Shown: positions 11,923-20,751, counted from the stretch's first letter. The stretch is 64,000 nucleotides of DNA from an uncultured Bacteroidota bacterium (GCA_902784465.1 CACZUZ010000013.1:1-64000), one strand, 5' to 3'. Notes: generated from the sequence alone by a model not told the origin. Program-made: numbers and translations.

Positions 11923-12780
11923 TCACCCCGCAAAGAACTTCACCACCCTCTCGTTGTACGTCCTCGATACCGGTATCGCCTTGCCGCCTTGCGAAAGCTC
12001 TATGACCAATCCGTCTTTCTCTTTCCGCAACAACTTGACGTTGCTGATGTTCACCATATATCCGCGGTGGCATCGCAGCAGCCCTGGATATTTCTTCTCG
12101 TTGTCCAGGTTCTTCAGCGAATTGTGCAGTATGAAAGTCTCCTCTTTCCCTTCGTTTATGTAGTGGATGTTGCTGTAGTTGTCTGCCGATTCTATATACA
12201 ACACGTTGACCCTATGCGTCGAAAAGGCCAATTTGCCTCCCAAGGCATAGAAGTTTATGTTCTCTGTCGTCTCCTGCCTGGCCTCTTCCTGCTTCTCTAT
12301 GTATTCTCTCAGTGCCTCTATCTGCTGCCGCCGCTCCCGCAGCATCAGTATCAATGTGGTTCCTGCGTAGGGTATTACCAGTATCGTGGCTATATTGAAC
12401 GACACCCTCCGCAACAAGTCCAGAAAATCAAGGTTCTCGTCGGCATTGATGAGCGATGCTATTATTGTCAGTATCAAAGAGATGACTACCAGCTCCCCGG
12501 CTATCCATATTATCATGTCGCGTGCCGTCAGCTCCCTTTTCTTGTGTTGATTTCTGAACAGAAACCGGCTTGCCGTCAGTATGATGAAGCCTGCAAAGAA
12601 CTGTATCGCGGTGTAAATCTGTTTGTTCCAGTGCGACAGCACGTCTGTCGTGCGCATATATCCCACCGGTTTATATACCAACACAAATAGTATTGCGAAA
12701 AGAAGTGTGACAAATAAAAATAGCCAGATGTCCTTCTTTTCGGTCATGAATTTAGGTATTCGAACACTGTTTCTCCCCAT
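11923..12780 (-). CDS. Membrane-bound LytTR-family DNA-binding regulator
   Basis: A 285-residue protein with four predicted membrane helices in residues ~15-145, a short coiled linker (EALREYIEKQEEARQETTE) and a C-terminal LytTR domain (about 185-285). The pattern VLYIESADNYSNIHY, then a long gap, then RCHRGYMVNISNVK, and PVSRTYNERV is characteristic of LytTR DNA-binding domains. No response-regulator receiver domain is present, so it is a one-component membrane regulator. It is divergent from fabH with a 231-bp shared gap, so it could control the fab run, but this is only positional inference. An alternative in-frame ATG at codon 12 is possible. Confidence 0.85.
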   Translation of the reverse strand: MGRNSVRIPKFMTEKKDIWLFLFVTLLFAILFVLVYKPVGYMRTTDVLSHWNKQIYTAIQFFAGFIILTASRFLFRNQHKKRELTARDMIIWIAGELVVISLILTIIASLINADENLDFLDLLRRVSFNIATILVIPYAGTTLILMLRERRQQIEALREYIEKQEEARQETTENINFYALGGKLAFSTHRVNVLYIESADNYSNIHYINEGKEETFILHNSLKNLDNEKKYPGLLRCHRGYMVNISNVKLLRKEKDGLVIELSQGGKAIPVSRTYNERVVKFFAG

Positions 12781-12910
12781 AATTGTTAATTTTTTTCACG
12801 TCATTCACCCAAAATATCGATATTTCACCCCAAATAACGCCCCTTTTCCCCCTTTATTGCGTATAATATCGTTTTTAACATAAATATTTTTTATTTTTTT
12901 TATTATTTTG

Positions 12911-12918
12911 CAAATTTA
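12911..12918 (-). promoter_or_regulatory. -7 box of the LytTR regulator gene
   Basis: TAAATTTG on the minus strand, about 130 nt before the start at 12780. It lies in the AT-rich divergent gap with fabH (12781-13011), in which no other gene is seen. Confidence 0.45.
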
Positions 12919-13011
12919 ATTGAAATACTATATGCGTACATTGTCGAAAGTTTTTTTCATCATTCTCTTTCGCCCTTCTACGCCGACTGTCTTAACAAAA
13001 AGTTTTATCGT

Positions 13012-13995
13012 ATGAAAATAATTGGAACAGGTAGCGCGCTCCCTGAGAAAGTTGTGACTAACGACATGCTTGCTGGCTTCCTCGAAACCAGCGACAGCTG
13101 GATTACCACCCGCACCGGCATCCAGACCCGTCGTCTCCTCAGCAAGGAAACTCTCAGCGAACTGGCTATCTCCGCGGCTCAGGCTGCCCTCGACTCCTCT
13201 GGCGTCGACCCCGAAAAAATCGATTATCTTATATGTTCTAACGTCGCCAATAGCTATGTCACACCCTCTCTGAGCAGCATCATCCTTGGCCCTCTCGGCT
13301 GCTGCTGCCCCTGCACCGACCTCAACGGCGCCTGCGCAGGCTTCATCTATGCCCTCGACATCGCTGACGCTTTCATCAAAACAGGTCGTGCTAAAAATAT
13401 CCTCATCGTCGCCGCCGAGGAACCCTCTCGTTTCTGCAACTGGCACGAACGCGAGACCTCTGTCCTCTTTGCCGACGGCGCCGGCGCTGTCGTCGTCACC
13501 GAGGGTGACGGCTTCCGCGATTTCCGTGTCACCGCCGACACCCACACCGACGTCCTTTACTATAAAAGGTCTCTCGAACCGACTCCCTACGATCGCGTCG
13601 ACGAACGCACCCAGCCTCTCGTCATGTCCGGCCGCGAGGTCTTCAAACTCGCCGTCCGCGCCTGCATCAAGGATGTCGACATCATCCTCGAAAAGAATGG
13701 CCTCACCGGCAACGACATCAACCTCTACCTTCTCCACCAGGCTAACTTCCGCATCATCGACTCTATCCGAGAACACCTGGGTCAGCAAAAAGAGAAGTTC
13801 CCCATCAACCTCAACAAGTACGGCAACACCTCTTCCGCCAGCATCCCTATCCTTATGGACGAGTTGTCTCGCGCTGGCGAACTGAAGGATGGCATGTGCT
13901 TGCTCCTCAGTGCTTTCGGCGGTGGCTTCGTGACTGGCGCCGCTATCCTCGACTGGTCTGAAATCCATTACCCCGAACCTCAAACCGAACAATAA
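13012..13995 (+). CDS. fabH: 3-oxoacyl-ACP synthase III (KAS III)
   Basis: A 327-residue thiolase-fold condensing enzyme that starts acyl chains from an acyl-CoA primer and malonyl-ACP. The Cys-His-Asn triad is complete: C108 in LNGACAGF, H242 in LLHQANFRI and N272 in KYGNTSSASIP. It is the first gene of a + strand run fabH-fabF-fabZ-fabG-etfB-etfA-acyl-CoA dehydrogenase. It is not next to plsX/rpmF, the common place of the housekeeping fabH, so it may be a second or specialised copy. The primer specificity cannot be read from the sequence. Confidence 0.93.
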   Translation: MKIIGTGSALPEKVVTNDMLAGFLETSDSWITTRTGIQTRRLLSKETLSELAISAAQAALDSSGVDPEKIDYLICSNVANSYVTPSLSSIILGPLGCCCPCTDLNGACAGFIYALDIADAFIKTGRAKNILIVAAEEPSRFCNWHERETSVLFADGAGAVVVTEGDGFRDFRVTADTHTDVLYYKRSLEPTPYDRVDERTQPLVMSGREVFKLAVRACIKDVDIILEKNGLTGNDINLYLLHQANFRIIDSIREHLGQQKEKFPINLNKYGNTSSASIPILMDELSRAGELKDGMCLLLSAFGGGFVTGAAILDWSEIHYPEPQTEQ

Positions 13996-14106
13996 CACAT
14001 ACCCCGCAATATTAACAGTGCTTTTCCGTTACTGTTATTACATATATGTATTCATATTTATCATTAAACCATTAAACCGCTTTTATAACCTTATAACCCA
14101 TTATAA

Positions 14107-15345
14107 ATGAAAAGAGTTGTTGTAACAGGACTCGGATGCATATCGCCTCTTGGTAACAGCGTCGACGCTATGTGGAATGGTCTGTTGAATGGCAAATGTG
14201 CAATCGATTTTATCAAAAAAATTAATACTGATCGCCTCACCGTTAAGGTCGCTGCCGAGGTCCTCGACTTCAAACCGGAAGATTTCGCCATCGACAAGGC
14301 TATGATTCGCCACAACGACATCTACGCTCTCTACGCTCTCGCCGCCGCCACTCAGGCTATGCAGGACAGCGGCCTCGAGGTGGGCAACCATGTCGATTCT
14401 ACCCGCTTCGGCTGCGCCATCGGCTCTGGCATCGGCGGCATCCAGACCTTCTGCCGCGAACATGCCTCTCTGCTCGAGAATGGCCCCCGACGTGTCTCCC
14501 CGCTCTTCATCCCTGAAATGATTGCCAACATTGCCTCTGGCAACACCGCCATAGTCTTCCATGCCGAGGGTCCCAACCTGCCGGTTGTAACGGCCTGCGC
14601 TACAGGTACCCACTCCATCGGCGAGGCCTACCGCATGATACGCGAAGGCCGTGCCGACGCCATGATCACAGGCGGCGCCGAGGCTGCCATCACCGAGATA
14701 TCCATCGCAGGCTTCGCCAACAGCAAGGCTCTCTCCACCAGCGAAGACCCCCTGGCTGCCTCTCTCCCCTTCGATGCCCGCCGCAAGGGCTTCGTCATGG
14801 GCGAAGGTGCTGGCATCATGATCCTCGAAGACTATGAGATTGCCAAGAAACGCGGCGCCCACATCTATGCCGAGATTTGTGGCTACGGCAACACCTGCGA
14901 CGCCAACCACTACACCGCCCCCCGCGCCGACGCCAAGTGCGCCACCAACGCCATCCGCCTCGCCCTCGAAGAGGCTGGCTACAAGAGCGGTGAGCGTGTC
15001 TACATCAACGCCCACGGCACAGGCACCCCCCTCAACGACAAAACCGAGACCCTCGCCATCAAGCAGGCTATGGGCGAGAGCGATGCCCGCAAGGCTGTCA
15101 TCAGCAGCACTAAGTCTATGATGGGCCACATGCTCGGCGCCACCGGCGCCGTCGAGATGGTCATCTGCGCCAAGACACTCCAGTCCGGCAAGGTGGCTCC
15201 CACTATCCACCTCGACCAGCCCGACCCCGACTGCGACCTCGACTACACACCTCACACCGCCCGCGACTTCTCCGCCGACCTCACCATCAGCAACTCCTTC
15301 GGCTTCGGTGGACAGAACGCCTGCGTCGCCATGCGCAAGATCTAA
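14107..15345 (+). CDS. fabF: 3-oxoacyl-ACP synthase II (KAS II)
   Basis: A 412-residue elongating ketosynthase. It opens with RVVVTGLGCISPLGN and has the catalytic C164 (VVTACATGTHS), H303 (NAHGTGTPLND) and H341 (MMGHMLGATGAVE), all intact and at family spacing. It would condense acyl-ACP with malonyl-ACP in fatty acid elongation. It follows fabH after 111 nt. That gap contains a weak inverted repeat (TAACAGT and ACTGTTA, about 14013-14037). No acyl carrier protein gene is found here or elsewhere in the window, so ACP must be supplied from another locus. Confidence 0.94.
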   Translation: MKRVVVTGLGCISPLGNSVDAMWNGLLNGKCAIDFIKKINTDRLTVKVAAEVLDFKPEDFAIDKAMIRHNDIYALYALAAATQAMQDSGLEVGNHVDSTRFGCAIGSGIGGIQTFCREHASLLENGPRRVSPLFIPEMIANIASGNTAIVFHAEGPNLPVVTACATGTHSIGEAYRMIREGRADAMITGGAEAAITEISIAGFANSKALSTSEDPLAASLPFDARRKGFVMGEGAGIMILEDYEIAKKRGAHIYAEICGYGNTCDANHYTAPRADAKCATNAIRLALEEAGYKSGERVYINAHGTGTPLNDKTETLAIKQAMGESDARKAVISSTKSMMGHMLGATGAVEMVICAKTLQSGKVAPTIHLDQPDPDCDLDYTPHTARDFSADLTISNSFGFGGQNACVAMRKI

Positions 15346-15375
15346 CCGTCCCGTCTGCGCCTCCAGGTCCCGTCT

Positions 15376-15438
15376 GTTGCGTTGCCAACGCAACCCCTCT
15401 GCACCCTCAGGTTCCGTATGTTGCGTTGCCAACGCAAC
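15376..15438 (+). repeat. Two copies of the GTTGCGTTG-C-CAACGCAAC palindrome
   Basis: Perfect 19-nt palindromes at 15376-15394 and 15420-15438, 44 bp apart, between fabF and fabZ. The flanks are also similar (CAGGTYCCGT before each). The same palindrome recurs at 24721-24826. Confidence 0.85.
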
Positions 15439-15477
15439 CCCCCAATTCAAATCAATTAACCCGAAAACACTAACATA

Positions 15478-15894
15478 ATGGATAGAGAAGAAATAAAAAA
15501 CTACCTCCCTCACCGCGAACCCATGCTCCTTGTCGACGATGTCGCCATGGAAGGCGACACCGCTATCGGTCACTATCATGTGCGTGGCGATGAGTACTTC
15601 CTGCAAGGCCATTTCCCCGGCTACCCCGTAGTCCCGGGTGTCATCCTCTGCGAGATAATGGGTCAGTGCTGCTGCACCCTCATGCTTGACGAGTTGCCGG
15701 GCCGCCTGACATTCTACGCCGGCATGGACAAGGTGCGCTTCAAGAACCAGGTCCGCCCAGGCGACAACATCACTGTCACAGGCAAAATCACCGCTCGTCG
15801 CGGCCTCACCTTCTTTGTCGATGCCGAAGCCAAGGTCGACGGCAAGCTCTGTGCCAAGGGTAGCCTCATCTTTATGCTCTCCGACAAAGAATAA
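15478..15894 (+). CDS. fabZ: 3-hydroxyacyl-ACP dehydratase (FabZ-like)
   Basis: A 138-residue hotdog-fold dehydratase. The active-site pair is H45 in GHFPGYPVVPGV and E59 in ILCEIMGQ, the normal FabZ arrangement, and the start YLPHREPMLLVDDV is typical. It would remove water from 3-hydroxyacyl-ACP to give the trans-2-enoyl-ACP. It is placed between fabF and fabG, 132 nt after fabF and 39 nt before fabG. The product is standard length. I cannot tell FabZ from FabA-like isomerising activity by sequence, but the Glu (not Asp) is the FabZ type. Confidence 0.92.
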   Translation: MDREEIKNYLPHREPMLLVDDVAMEGDTAIGHYHVRGDEYFLQGHFPGYPVVPGVILCEIMGQCCCTLMLDELPGRLTFYAGMDKVRFKNQVRPGDNITVTGKITARRGLTFFVDAEAKVDGKLCAKGSLIFMLSDKE

Positions 15895-15933
15895 CCCCTT
15901 TTATAGTATTAATTCTTAACCCCCAAACTGATA

Positions 15934-16683
15934 ATGAAACTTCTCGAAAATAAGACAGCTCTTATCACCGGTGCCTCCCGTGGCATCGGCCGCAGCCATG
16001 CCCTCCTCTTCGCCGATGAGGGCGCCAACATCATCTTCACCGACCTCAAGGAGAACGAGAACAGCGAGTCGCTCCTCGCCGAGCTACGCGCTAAAGGTGT
16101 CCGCGCCGACTTCCTCGCCTCTAATGCCGCCGACAACGCCCAGGCAAATGATGTCGCCAAGTGGGTCGCCGACAACTACGGCCGTCTCGACATCCTCGTC
16201 AACAATGCCGGCATCACCAAGGACCAGCTCATCCTCCGCATGAGTGTCGAGGACTGGAACCTCGTCCTCGAGGTCAACCTCCGCTCTGTATTCAACTACA
16301 CCAAGGCCTTCGCCCCCATGATGATGAAGCAGCGCGCAGGCTCCATTATCAACATCAGCTCCATCGTCGGCCTCAACGGCAATGCAGGCCAGTGCAACTA
16401 TTCCGCCTCCAAGGCCGGCATCATCGGCTTCACCCGCTCCATTGCCAAGGAGCTTGGCTCCCGCAACATCCGCTGCAATGCCGTGGCTCCAGGTTTCATC
16501 GAGACACCCATGACACAGCAGCTCCCCGAGGATGTCCGCAAGGACTGGATGACCAAGATTCCTCTCCGTCGTGGCGGCCTCGACACCGATGTAGCCCATG
16601 TCTCCCTCTTCCTCGCCAGCGACCTCGCCAGCTATGTCACCGGCCAGGTCATCTCCTGCGACGGCGGCCTCGCCATCAACTAA
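15934..16683 (+). CDS. fabG: 3-oxoacyl-ACP reductase
   Basis: A 249-residue classical short-chain dehydrogenase/reductase. The nucleotide-binding TGASRGIG is at residues 12-19, NNAG at 90-93, the catalytic Ser near 142-143 (NISSIVG), and the Y156-x3-K160 pair in NYSASKAG. PGFIETPM follows, as in FabG. It reduces 3-oxoacyl-ACP with NADPH. FabG is favoured over a generic SDR because of its place after fabH, fabF and fabZ. A pair of strong palindromes lies in the 106-bp gap before etfB. Confidence 0.93.
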   Translation: MKLLENKTALITGASRGIGRSHALLFADEGANIIFTDLKENENSESLLAELRAKGVRADFLASNAADNAQANDVAKWVADNYGRLDILVNNAGITKDQLILRMSVEDWNLVLEVNLRSVFNYTKAFAPMMMKQRAGSIINISSIVGLNGNAGQCNYSASKAGIIGFTRSIAKELGSRNIRCNAVAPGFIETPMTQQLPEDVRKDWMTKIPLRRGGLDTDVAHVSLFLASDLASYVTGQVISCDGGLAIN

Positions 16684-16684
16684 T

Positions 16685-16756
16685 GCCGCCGATCTCGGCG
16701 GCTCCCCAAAAAGCCCCCCAAAAAAGAAGAACCCCAGGAGCCGCCGATCTCGGCGG
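16685..16756 (+). repeat. Pair of GCCGCCGATCTCGGCGGC palindromes
   Basis: Copies at 16685-16702 (18 nt) and 16741-16756 (16 nt). Both have the core CCGATCTCGG and arms rich in GC. They fill the gap between fabG and etfB. A T-tract does not follow, so they are not typical terminators. Confidence 0.8.
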
Positions 16757-16789
16757 ATCCCCCAAATAACTTTAAACTCCAATCTTTCA

Positions 16790-17584
16790 ATGAATATCGT
16801 AGTATTGGCTAAACAGGTCCCCGACACACACAACGTCGGTGCCGATGCCATGAATGCCGACGGCACCGTCAACCGTGCTGCTCTCCCTACCGTCTTCAAC
16901 CCCGAAGACCTCAAAGCTCTGGAGATGGCTCTCCGTGTCAAAGACTTAATGAATGATGTCCGCGTGACGGTGGTGACCATGGGCCCCCCTCGCGCCGCCG
17001 AAATAATCAAGGATGCCATGTCGCGTGGCGCTGATGACGGCTTCGTCCTCAGCGACGCCCGCTTCGCTGGCGCCGATACCCTGGCCACGAGCTATGCCAT
17101 CTCCCAGGCTGTCAAGCAGCTGGGCAAGGTCGACCTCGTCATGGGTGGCCGTCAGGCCATCGACGGCGACACCGCCCAGGTAGGCCCCCAGGTCGCCGAG
17201 AAGCTCGAACTCCCTCAGATCACCTATGCCGAAGAGCTCGTCGCCATCGATGACCATGCCATCACCATCCGCCGCCGCCTCGAGCGTGGCACCGAGGTAG
17301 TCAAGGCCGCCCTCCCCGTCCTCGTGACGGTCACCTCCGCCGCCAACGACTGCCGTTTCCCTAACGCCCACCGCCTCATCCGTCAGGCCAAGATGGAGGT
17401 CCGCATGACCAATGCCGACAGCATCAACGCCGATATGGACCGCCTCGGACTCAAGGGCTCGCCCACCAAGGTGAAACGCATCGAGAACGTCGTCCTCGCC
17501 CATAAGGAATCCGTCGTCCTCCAGCCCACCGACGCCGCCCTCAACGACCTGAGTGCAACTCTCATTAAAGAACATATTCTCTAA
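16790..17584 (+). CDS. etfB: Electron transfer flavoprotein, beta subunit
   Basis: A 264-residue EtfB/FixA protein. MNIVVLAKQVPDTHNV is the conserved start, and GGRQAIDGDTAQVGPQVAEKL is the family signature for AMP/FAD-domain contacts. With EtfA it forms the cytoplasmic heterodimer that takes electrons from, or gives them to, an acyl-CoA dehydrogenase. The start is the ATG at 16790. The longer reading from 16598 would overlap fabG and translate the palindromes, so it is rejected. Whether this Etf is of the electron-bifurcating type cannot be decided by eye. Confidence 0.94.
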   Translation: MNIVVLAKQVPDTHNVGADAMNADGTVNRAALPTVFNPEDLKALEMALRVKDLMNDVRVTVVTMGPPRAAEIIKDAMSRGADDGFVLSDARFAGADTLATSYAISQAVKQLGKVDLVMGGRQAIDGDTAQVGPQVAEKLELPQITYAEELVAIDDHAITIRRRLERGTEVVKAALPVLVTVTSAANDCRFPNAHRLIRQAKMEVRMTNADSINADMDRLGLKGSPTKVKRIENVVLAHKESVVLQPTDAALNDLSATLIKEHIL

Positions 17585-17650
17585 TAATATCCCGATAAAA
17601 ATCGTTATCCCGAAAAAAACAGCGTCATCCCGGAAAAAAAGAACAACCCC

Positions 17651-18673
17651 ATGAACAACGTCTTAGTATATTGCGAGCTGTCGGAAAACAACACCATCGC
17701 CGACATCAGCCTCGAACTCTGCACCAAGGGCCGCCAGCTGGCCTCGCGACTCGGTTGCAAGCTCCAGGCCGCTCTCCTCGGCGCACAGGTTAAGAATATT
17801 GCTGAGTCTCTCTATCCCTTTGGTGTCGACGAGGTGCTTATGGCCGAAGACCGCCGTCTCTCTCCCTACCGCACCATGCCTCATTTCGAGGTCCTCCGCC
17901 GCATCATCGAGGAACAGAAACCTCAGATTGTCCTCTTCGGTGCCTCCTCCGTCGGTCGCGACTTGGCCCCGCGCATAGCCTCCTATCTCCGCTGTGGCCT
18001 CACCGCCGACTGCACCTCCCTCGAGATTGGCAACCACGAGGATGTCAAGAGCGGCAAAACCTACGAGAACATCCTCATGCAGATCCGTCCCGCTTTCGGC
18101 GGCAACATCATCGCCACCATTGTCTGCCCCGAGACCCGCCCACAGATGGCCACCGTCCGCGAGGGTGTCATGAAGAAAGAGATCTTCGACGCCAGCTATA
18201 AGGGTGCCATCATCCCTGTCGCCCTTGGCGATTATCTCGACAAGGCCGACAAGGCCGTCGAGATACTCTCTCGTGAAATCGAGGAGCAGAAGATCGACAT
18301 CAAGGGTGCCCAGGTCATCGTCGCCGGCGGCTACGGCATGGGAAGCAAGGAGAATTTCGAGCTCCTCCACCAGTTCGCCCACCTCATCGGCGGCAGCGTG
18401 GGTGCCACGCGTGCTGCTGTCGACGCTGGCTTCTGCGAAGGCGAGCGTCAGATTGGACAGACGGGTGTCACCGTGCGCCCCAAGCTCTACATCGCCTGCG
18501 GCATCAGCGGTGCCGTCCAGCACCGCGCCGGCATGGAGCAGAGCGCCAAGATTATAAGCATCAACACCGACCCCGATGCTCCCATCAACGCCATCGCCGA
18601 CTACACCATCATCGGCGATGCCATGACCGTCATCCCCCAGTTCATGGCTGCCTATAAAAACAACCTTAAGTAA
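17651..18673 (+). CDS. etfA: Electron transfer flavoprotein, alpha subunit
   Basis: A 340-residue EtfA/FixB protein. The C-terminal FAD-binding domain has IVAGGYGMGS, VGATRAAVDAGF, then GQTGVTVRPKLYIACGISGAVQH, the family signature, and a final INAIADYTIIGDA. The N-terminal domain starts VLVYCELSENNTIADIS. Together with EtfB it moves single electrons to or from the dehydrogenase encoded next. The 66-bp gap to etfB holds CCCGAAAAA-type repeats and the 118-bp gap to the dehydrogenase holds inverted 8-bp arrays. Confidence 0.95.
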   Translation: MNNVLVYCELSENNTIADISLELCTKGRQLASRLGCKLQAALLGAQVKNIAESLYPFGVDEVLMAEDRRLSPYRTMPHFEVLRRIIEEQKPQIVLFGASSVGRDLAPRIASYLRCGLTADCTSLEIGNHEDVKSGKTYENILMQIRPAFGGNIIATIVCPETRPQMATVREGVMKKEIFDASYKGAIIPVALGDYLDKADKAVEILSREIEEQKIDIKGAQVIVAGGYGMGSKENFELLHQFAHLIGGSVGATRAAVDAGFCEGERQIGQTGVTVRPKLYIACGISGAVQHRAGMEQSAKIISINTDPDAPINAIADYTIIGDAMTVIPQFMAAYKNNLK

Positions 18674-18676
18674 TGC

Positions 18677-18791
18677 TTGAATGTTTGAATGCTTGATTGT
18701 TTGAGTATCATCATCACCACCAAAACAATCAAGCAGAAATGTCATCAACCAATACTCAAACAATCAAACAATAACACAATCAGACAATATC
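18677..18791 (+). repeat. 8-bp-phased TTGA array and its inverted partner
   Basis: TTGA occurs at 18677, 18685, 18693 and 18701. The complement TCAA (or a variant) occurs at 18756, 18764, 18772 and 18780. Both halves keep an 8-bp phase and are inverted to each other between etfA and the acyl-CoA dehydrogenase gene. Confidence 0.75.
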
Positions 18792-20510
18792 ATGAATTTC
18801 TATCTCGATAACGAAAATCTCTCTTTCTATCTCCATCATCCCGACATGGATCAGGTGGTGGCTGTCAAGGAAAAGAATTATGCCGAGGCTTCGACCCATC
18901 CCGAGGCCCCTGCTAACGCTGAAGAGGCTCTCCAGCAATACGATACCGTCATGCGTCTTCTCGGCGAAATAGCTGGCGAAGTCATCGCCCCCAATGCCGA
19001 GTCGGTCGACCATGAGGGTCCCCAGCTTGTCGACGGCCGCGTCGAGTACGCCCGCGGCACCCGCCAGAACCTCGACGCTCTCATCCAGTCGGGTCTCTAT
19101 GGCATGACCCTCGAACGCCAGTACAACGGCCTCAATTTCCCACGTGTCGCCGCCGTCATGGCTGCCGAAATCATAGCCCGCGCCGATGTGGGCTTCGCCA
19201 CCATCTGGGGCCTGCAGGACTGCGCCGACACCATCCAGCAGTTCGCCAACGACGAGCTGAAGAACAAATACCTCCCCCGCATCTACCAGGGAGCCACCTG
19301 CTCTATGGACCTCACCGAGCCTGATGCCGGCAGCGACCTCCAGTCCGTCCGCCTCAAGGCCACCTGGGACGAGGCCTCTAACTGCTGGCGTCTCAACGGC
19401 GTGAAGCGCTTCATCACCAACGGTGATGCCGACCTCCACCTCGTCCTCGCCCGTAGCGAGGAGGGCACCAACGACGGCCGTGGCCTCAGCTATTTCGTCT
19501 TCGACAAGGCTGACGGCGGCATGAAGGTGCGCCGCATCGAAAACAAGATGGGCATCAAGGGCAGCCCCACCGCCGAGCTTCAGTTCACCAACGCCCCCTG
19601 CCAGATTGTCGGCGAACGCCGCCTAGGACTCATCAAGTACGTCATGTCGCTCATGAATGGCGCACGCCTCGGCGTCGGCGCCCAGTCCATAGGTCTCTGC
19701 GAGTGTGCCTGCCGCGAGGCTGAGGCCTACGCCGCCTCGCGCGAGCAGTTCGGCCACTCCATCGACAAGTTCGTCGCCGTCCAGGACCTCCTCCGTCAGA
19801 TGCGTGCCCGCACCAATGGTGCCCGTAGCCTCATGTACGAGACCGCCCGTTATGTCGACCTCGCCGCAAGCTCCAAGCCCGCCTCTCGCATCGCCGACAT
19901 CCTCACCCCGCTCGTCAAGTTCAACGCCAGCGAGTTCGCCAACCGTTGTGCCTACGACTGCATCCAGGTCCATGGTGGTAGCGGCTTCATGAAAGAGTAC
20001 GCCTGCGAGCGCCTCTACCGCGATGCCCGCATCCTCTCCATCTATGAAGGCACCAGCCAGCTGCAGGTCGTCGCCGCCATGAAAGGTATCGCCAGCGGCG
20101 CCTATCTCAAGCAGATAGAAGCCTACGATGCCAAGCTCTCCGCCGCCATCGATGCTCTCACCGCCAGCGCCCTCACCGACGAGATGCGCCGCTTGCAAGC
20201 CATCCTTCGCAAGGCCACAGAAGGCTACCGTCGCCTCTACGATTTGGTCTCCTCCGAAGGCACCAGCTCCGAGCGTTTCGAGCATTCCACCCGCGCCCTC
20301 ACCGAGGTCCTCTCAAGCATCATCATGGCCTACCTCCTCCTCCTCGACGCCCTCCGCGCCGCCCCTCAGTGCGCCGCCACCCCCACCACCCAATGCGATG
20401 CCCCCTGTGCCGTCACCACTCAGTGCGCCGCCTTCATCGATTCTGCCGCCTTCTTCACCAAAGAAGCCATCGGCGATGTCCACAAGCACCTCGCCATCCA
20501 CGAAAGCTAG
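18792..20510 (+). CDS. Acyl-CoA dehydrogenase family protein
   Basis: A 572-residue FAD-dependent acyl-CoA dehydrogenase, longer than the ~380-residue core. The N-terminal ~50 residues precede the helical domain. The FAD-binding beta domain has MDLTEPDAGSD (172-182) and FITNGDADLHLV. The C-terminal helical domain has VHGGSGFMKEYACERLYRDAR and the catalytic E419 in SIYEGTSQLQ, the usual position in short-chain enzymes. About 130 further residues form a C-terminal extension seen in Bacteroidales homologues located with etfBA. It normally oxidises acyl-CoA or, in reverse, reduces enoyl thioesters. The last ~35 codons are Ala/Cys/Thr rich and run into a C-rich repeat region. Confidence 0.92.
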   Translation: MNFYLDNENLSFYLHHPDMDQVVAVKEKNYAEASTHPEAPANAEEALQQYDTVMRLLGEIAGEVIAPNAESVDHEGPQLVDGRVEYARGTRQNLDALIQSGLYGMTLERQYNGLNFPRVAAVMAAEIIARADVGFATIWGLQDCADTIQQFANDELKNKYLPRIYQGATCSMDLTEPDAGSDLQSVRLKATWDEASNCWRLNGVKRFITNGDADLHLVLARSEEGTNDGRGLSYFVFDKADGGMKVRRIENKMGIKGSPTAELQFTNAPCQIVGERRLGLIKYVMSLMNGARLGVGAQSIGLCECACREAEAYAASREQFGHSIDKFVAVQDLLRQMRARTNGARSLMYETARYVDLAASSKPASRIADILTPLVKFNASEFANRCAYDCIQVHGGSGFMKEYACERLYRDARILSIYEGTSQLQVVAAMKGIASGAYLKQIEAYDAKLSAAIDALTASALTDEMRRLQAILRKATEGYRRLYDLVSSEGTSSERFEHSTRALTEVLSSIIMAYLLLLDALRAAPQCAATPTTQCDAPCAVTTQCAAFIDSAAFFTKEAIGDVHKHLAIHES

Positions 20511-20514
20511 CCAT

Positions 20515-20735
20515 CCCCCCGTCAGGCCATCCATCCTCCCATCCTCTCAGCCGTCAGGCCGTCCTCCCGTCCGTCCCCTCATCCTCCCTGCCTCTAGCCT
20601 CCCGTTCTCCCGTCCCCTCATCCTCCCTGCCGTCTGGCCGTCCTCCCGTCCCCTCATCCTCCCTGCCGTCTGGCCGTCCTCCCGTCCCCTCATCCTCCCA
20701 TCCTCTCAGCCTCCCGTTCGCTAGCTTCCCGTCCT
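20515..20735 (+). repeat. C-rich 36-bp tandem repeat
   Basis: Two exact 36-bp units (20612-20647 and 20648-20683), a partial third unit, and degenerate upstream copies containing TCCTCCCTGCC and CCGTCTGGCC. The block starts only a few bases after the dehydrogenase stop codon. It has no gene of its own; open frames across it are Pro/Ser-only artefacts. Confidence 0.85.
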
Positions 20736-20751
20736 GCTGATGGCCCAACCA

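Noticed and set aside
14101..15612. A 503-codon minus-strand open frame opposite fabF
   Set aside because: It is antisense to a gene with full catalytic motifs. Its composition (very rich in Gly, Val, Asp, Glu) is the mirror of GC-biased codons, and no family motif is seen.
16598..16789. N-terminal extension of EtfB
   Set aside because: It overlaps fabG out of frame and the palindromes; the conserved EtfB start MNIVVLAKQVPD is at 16790.
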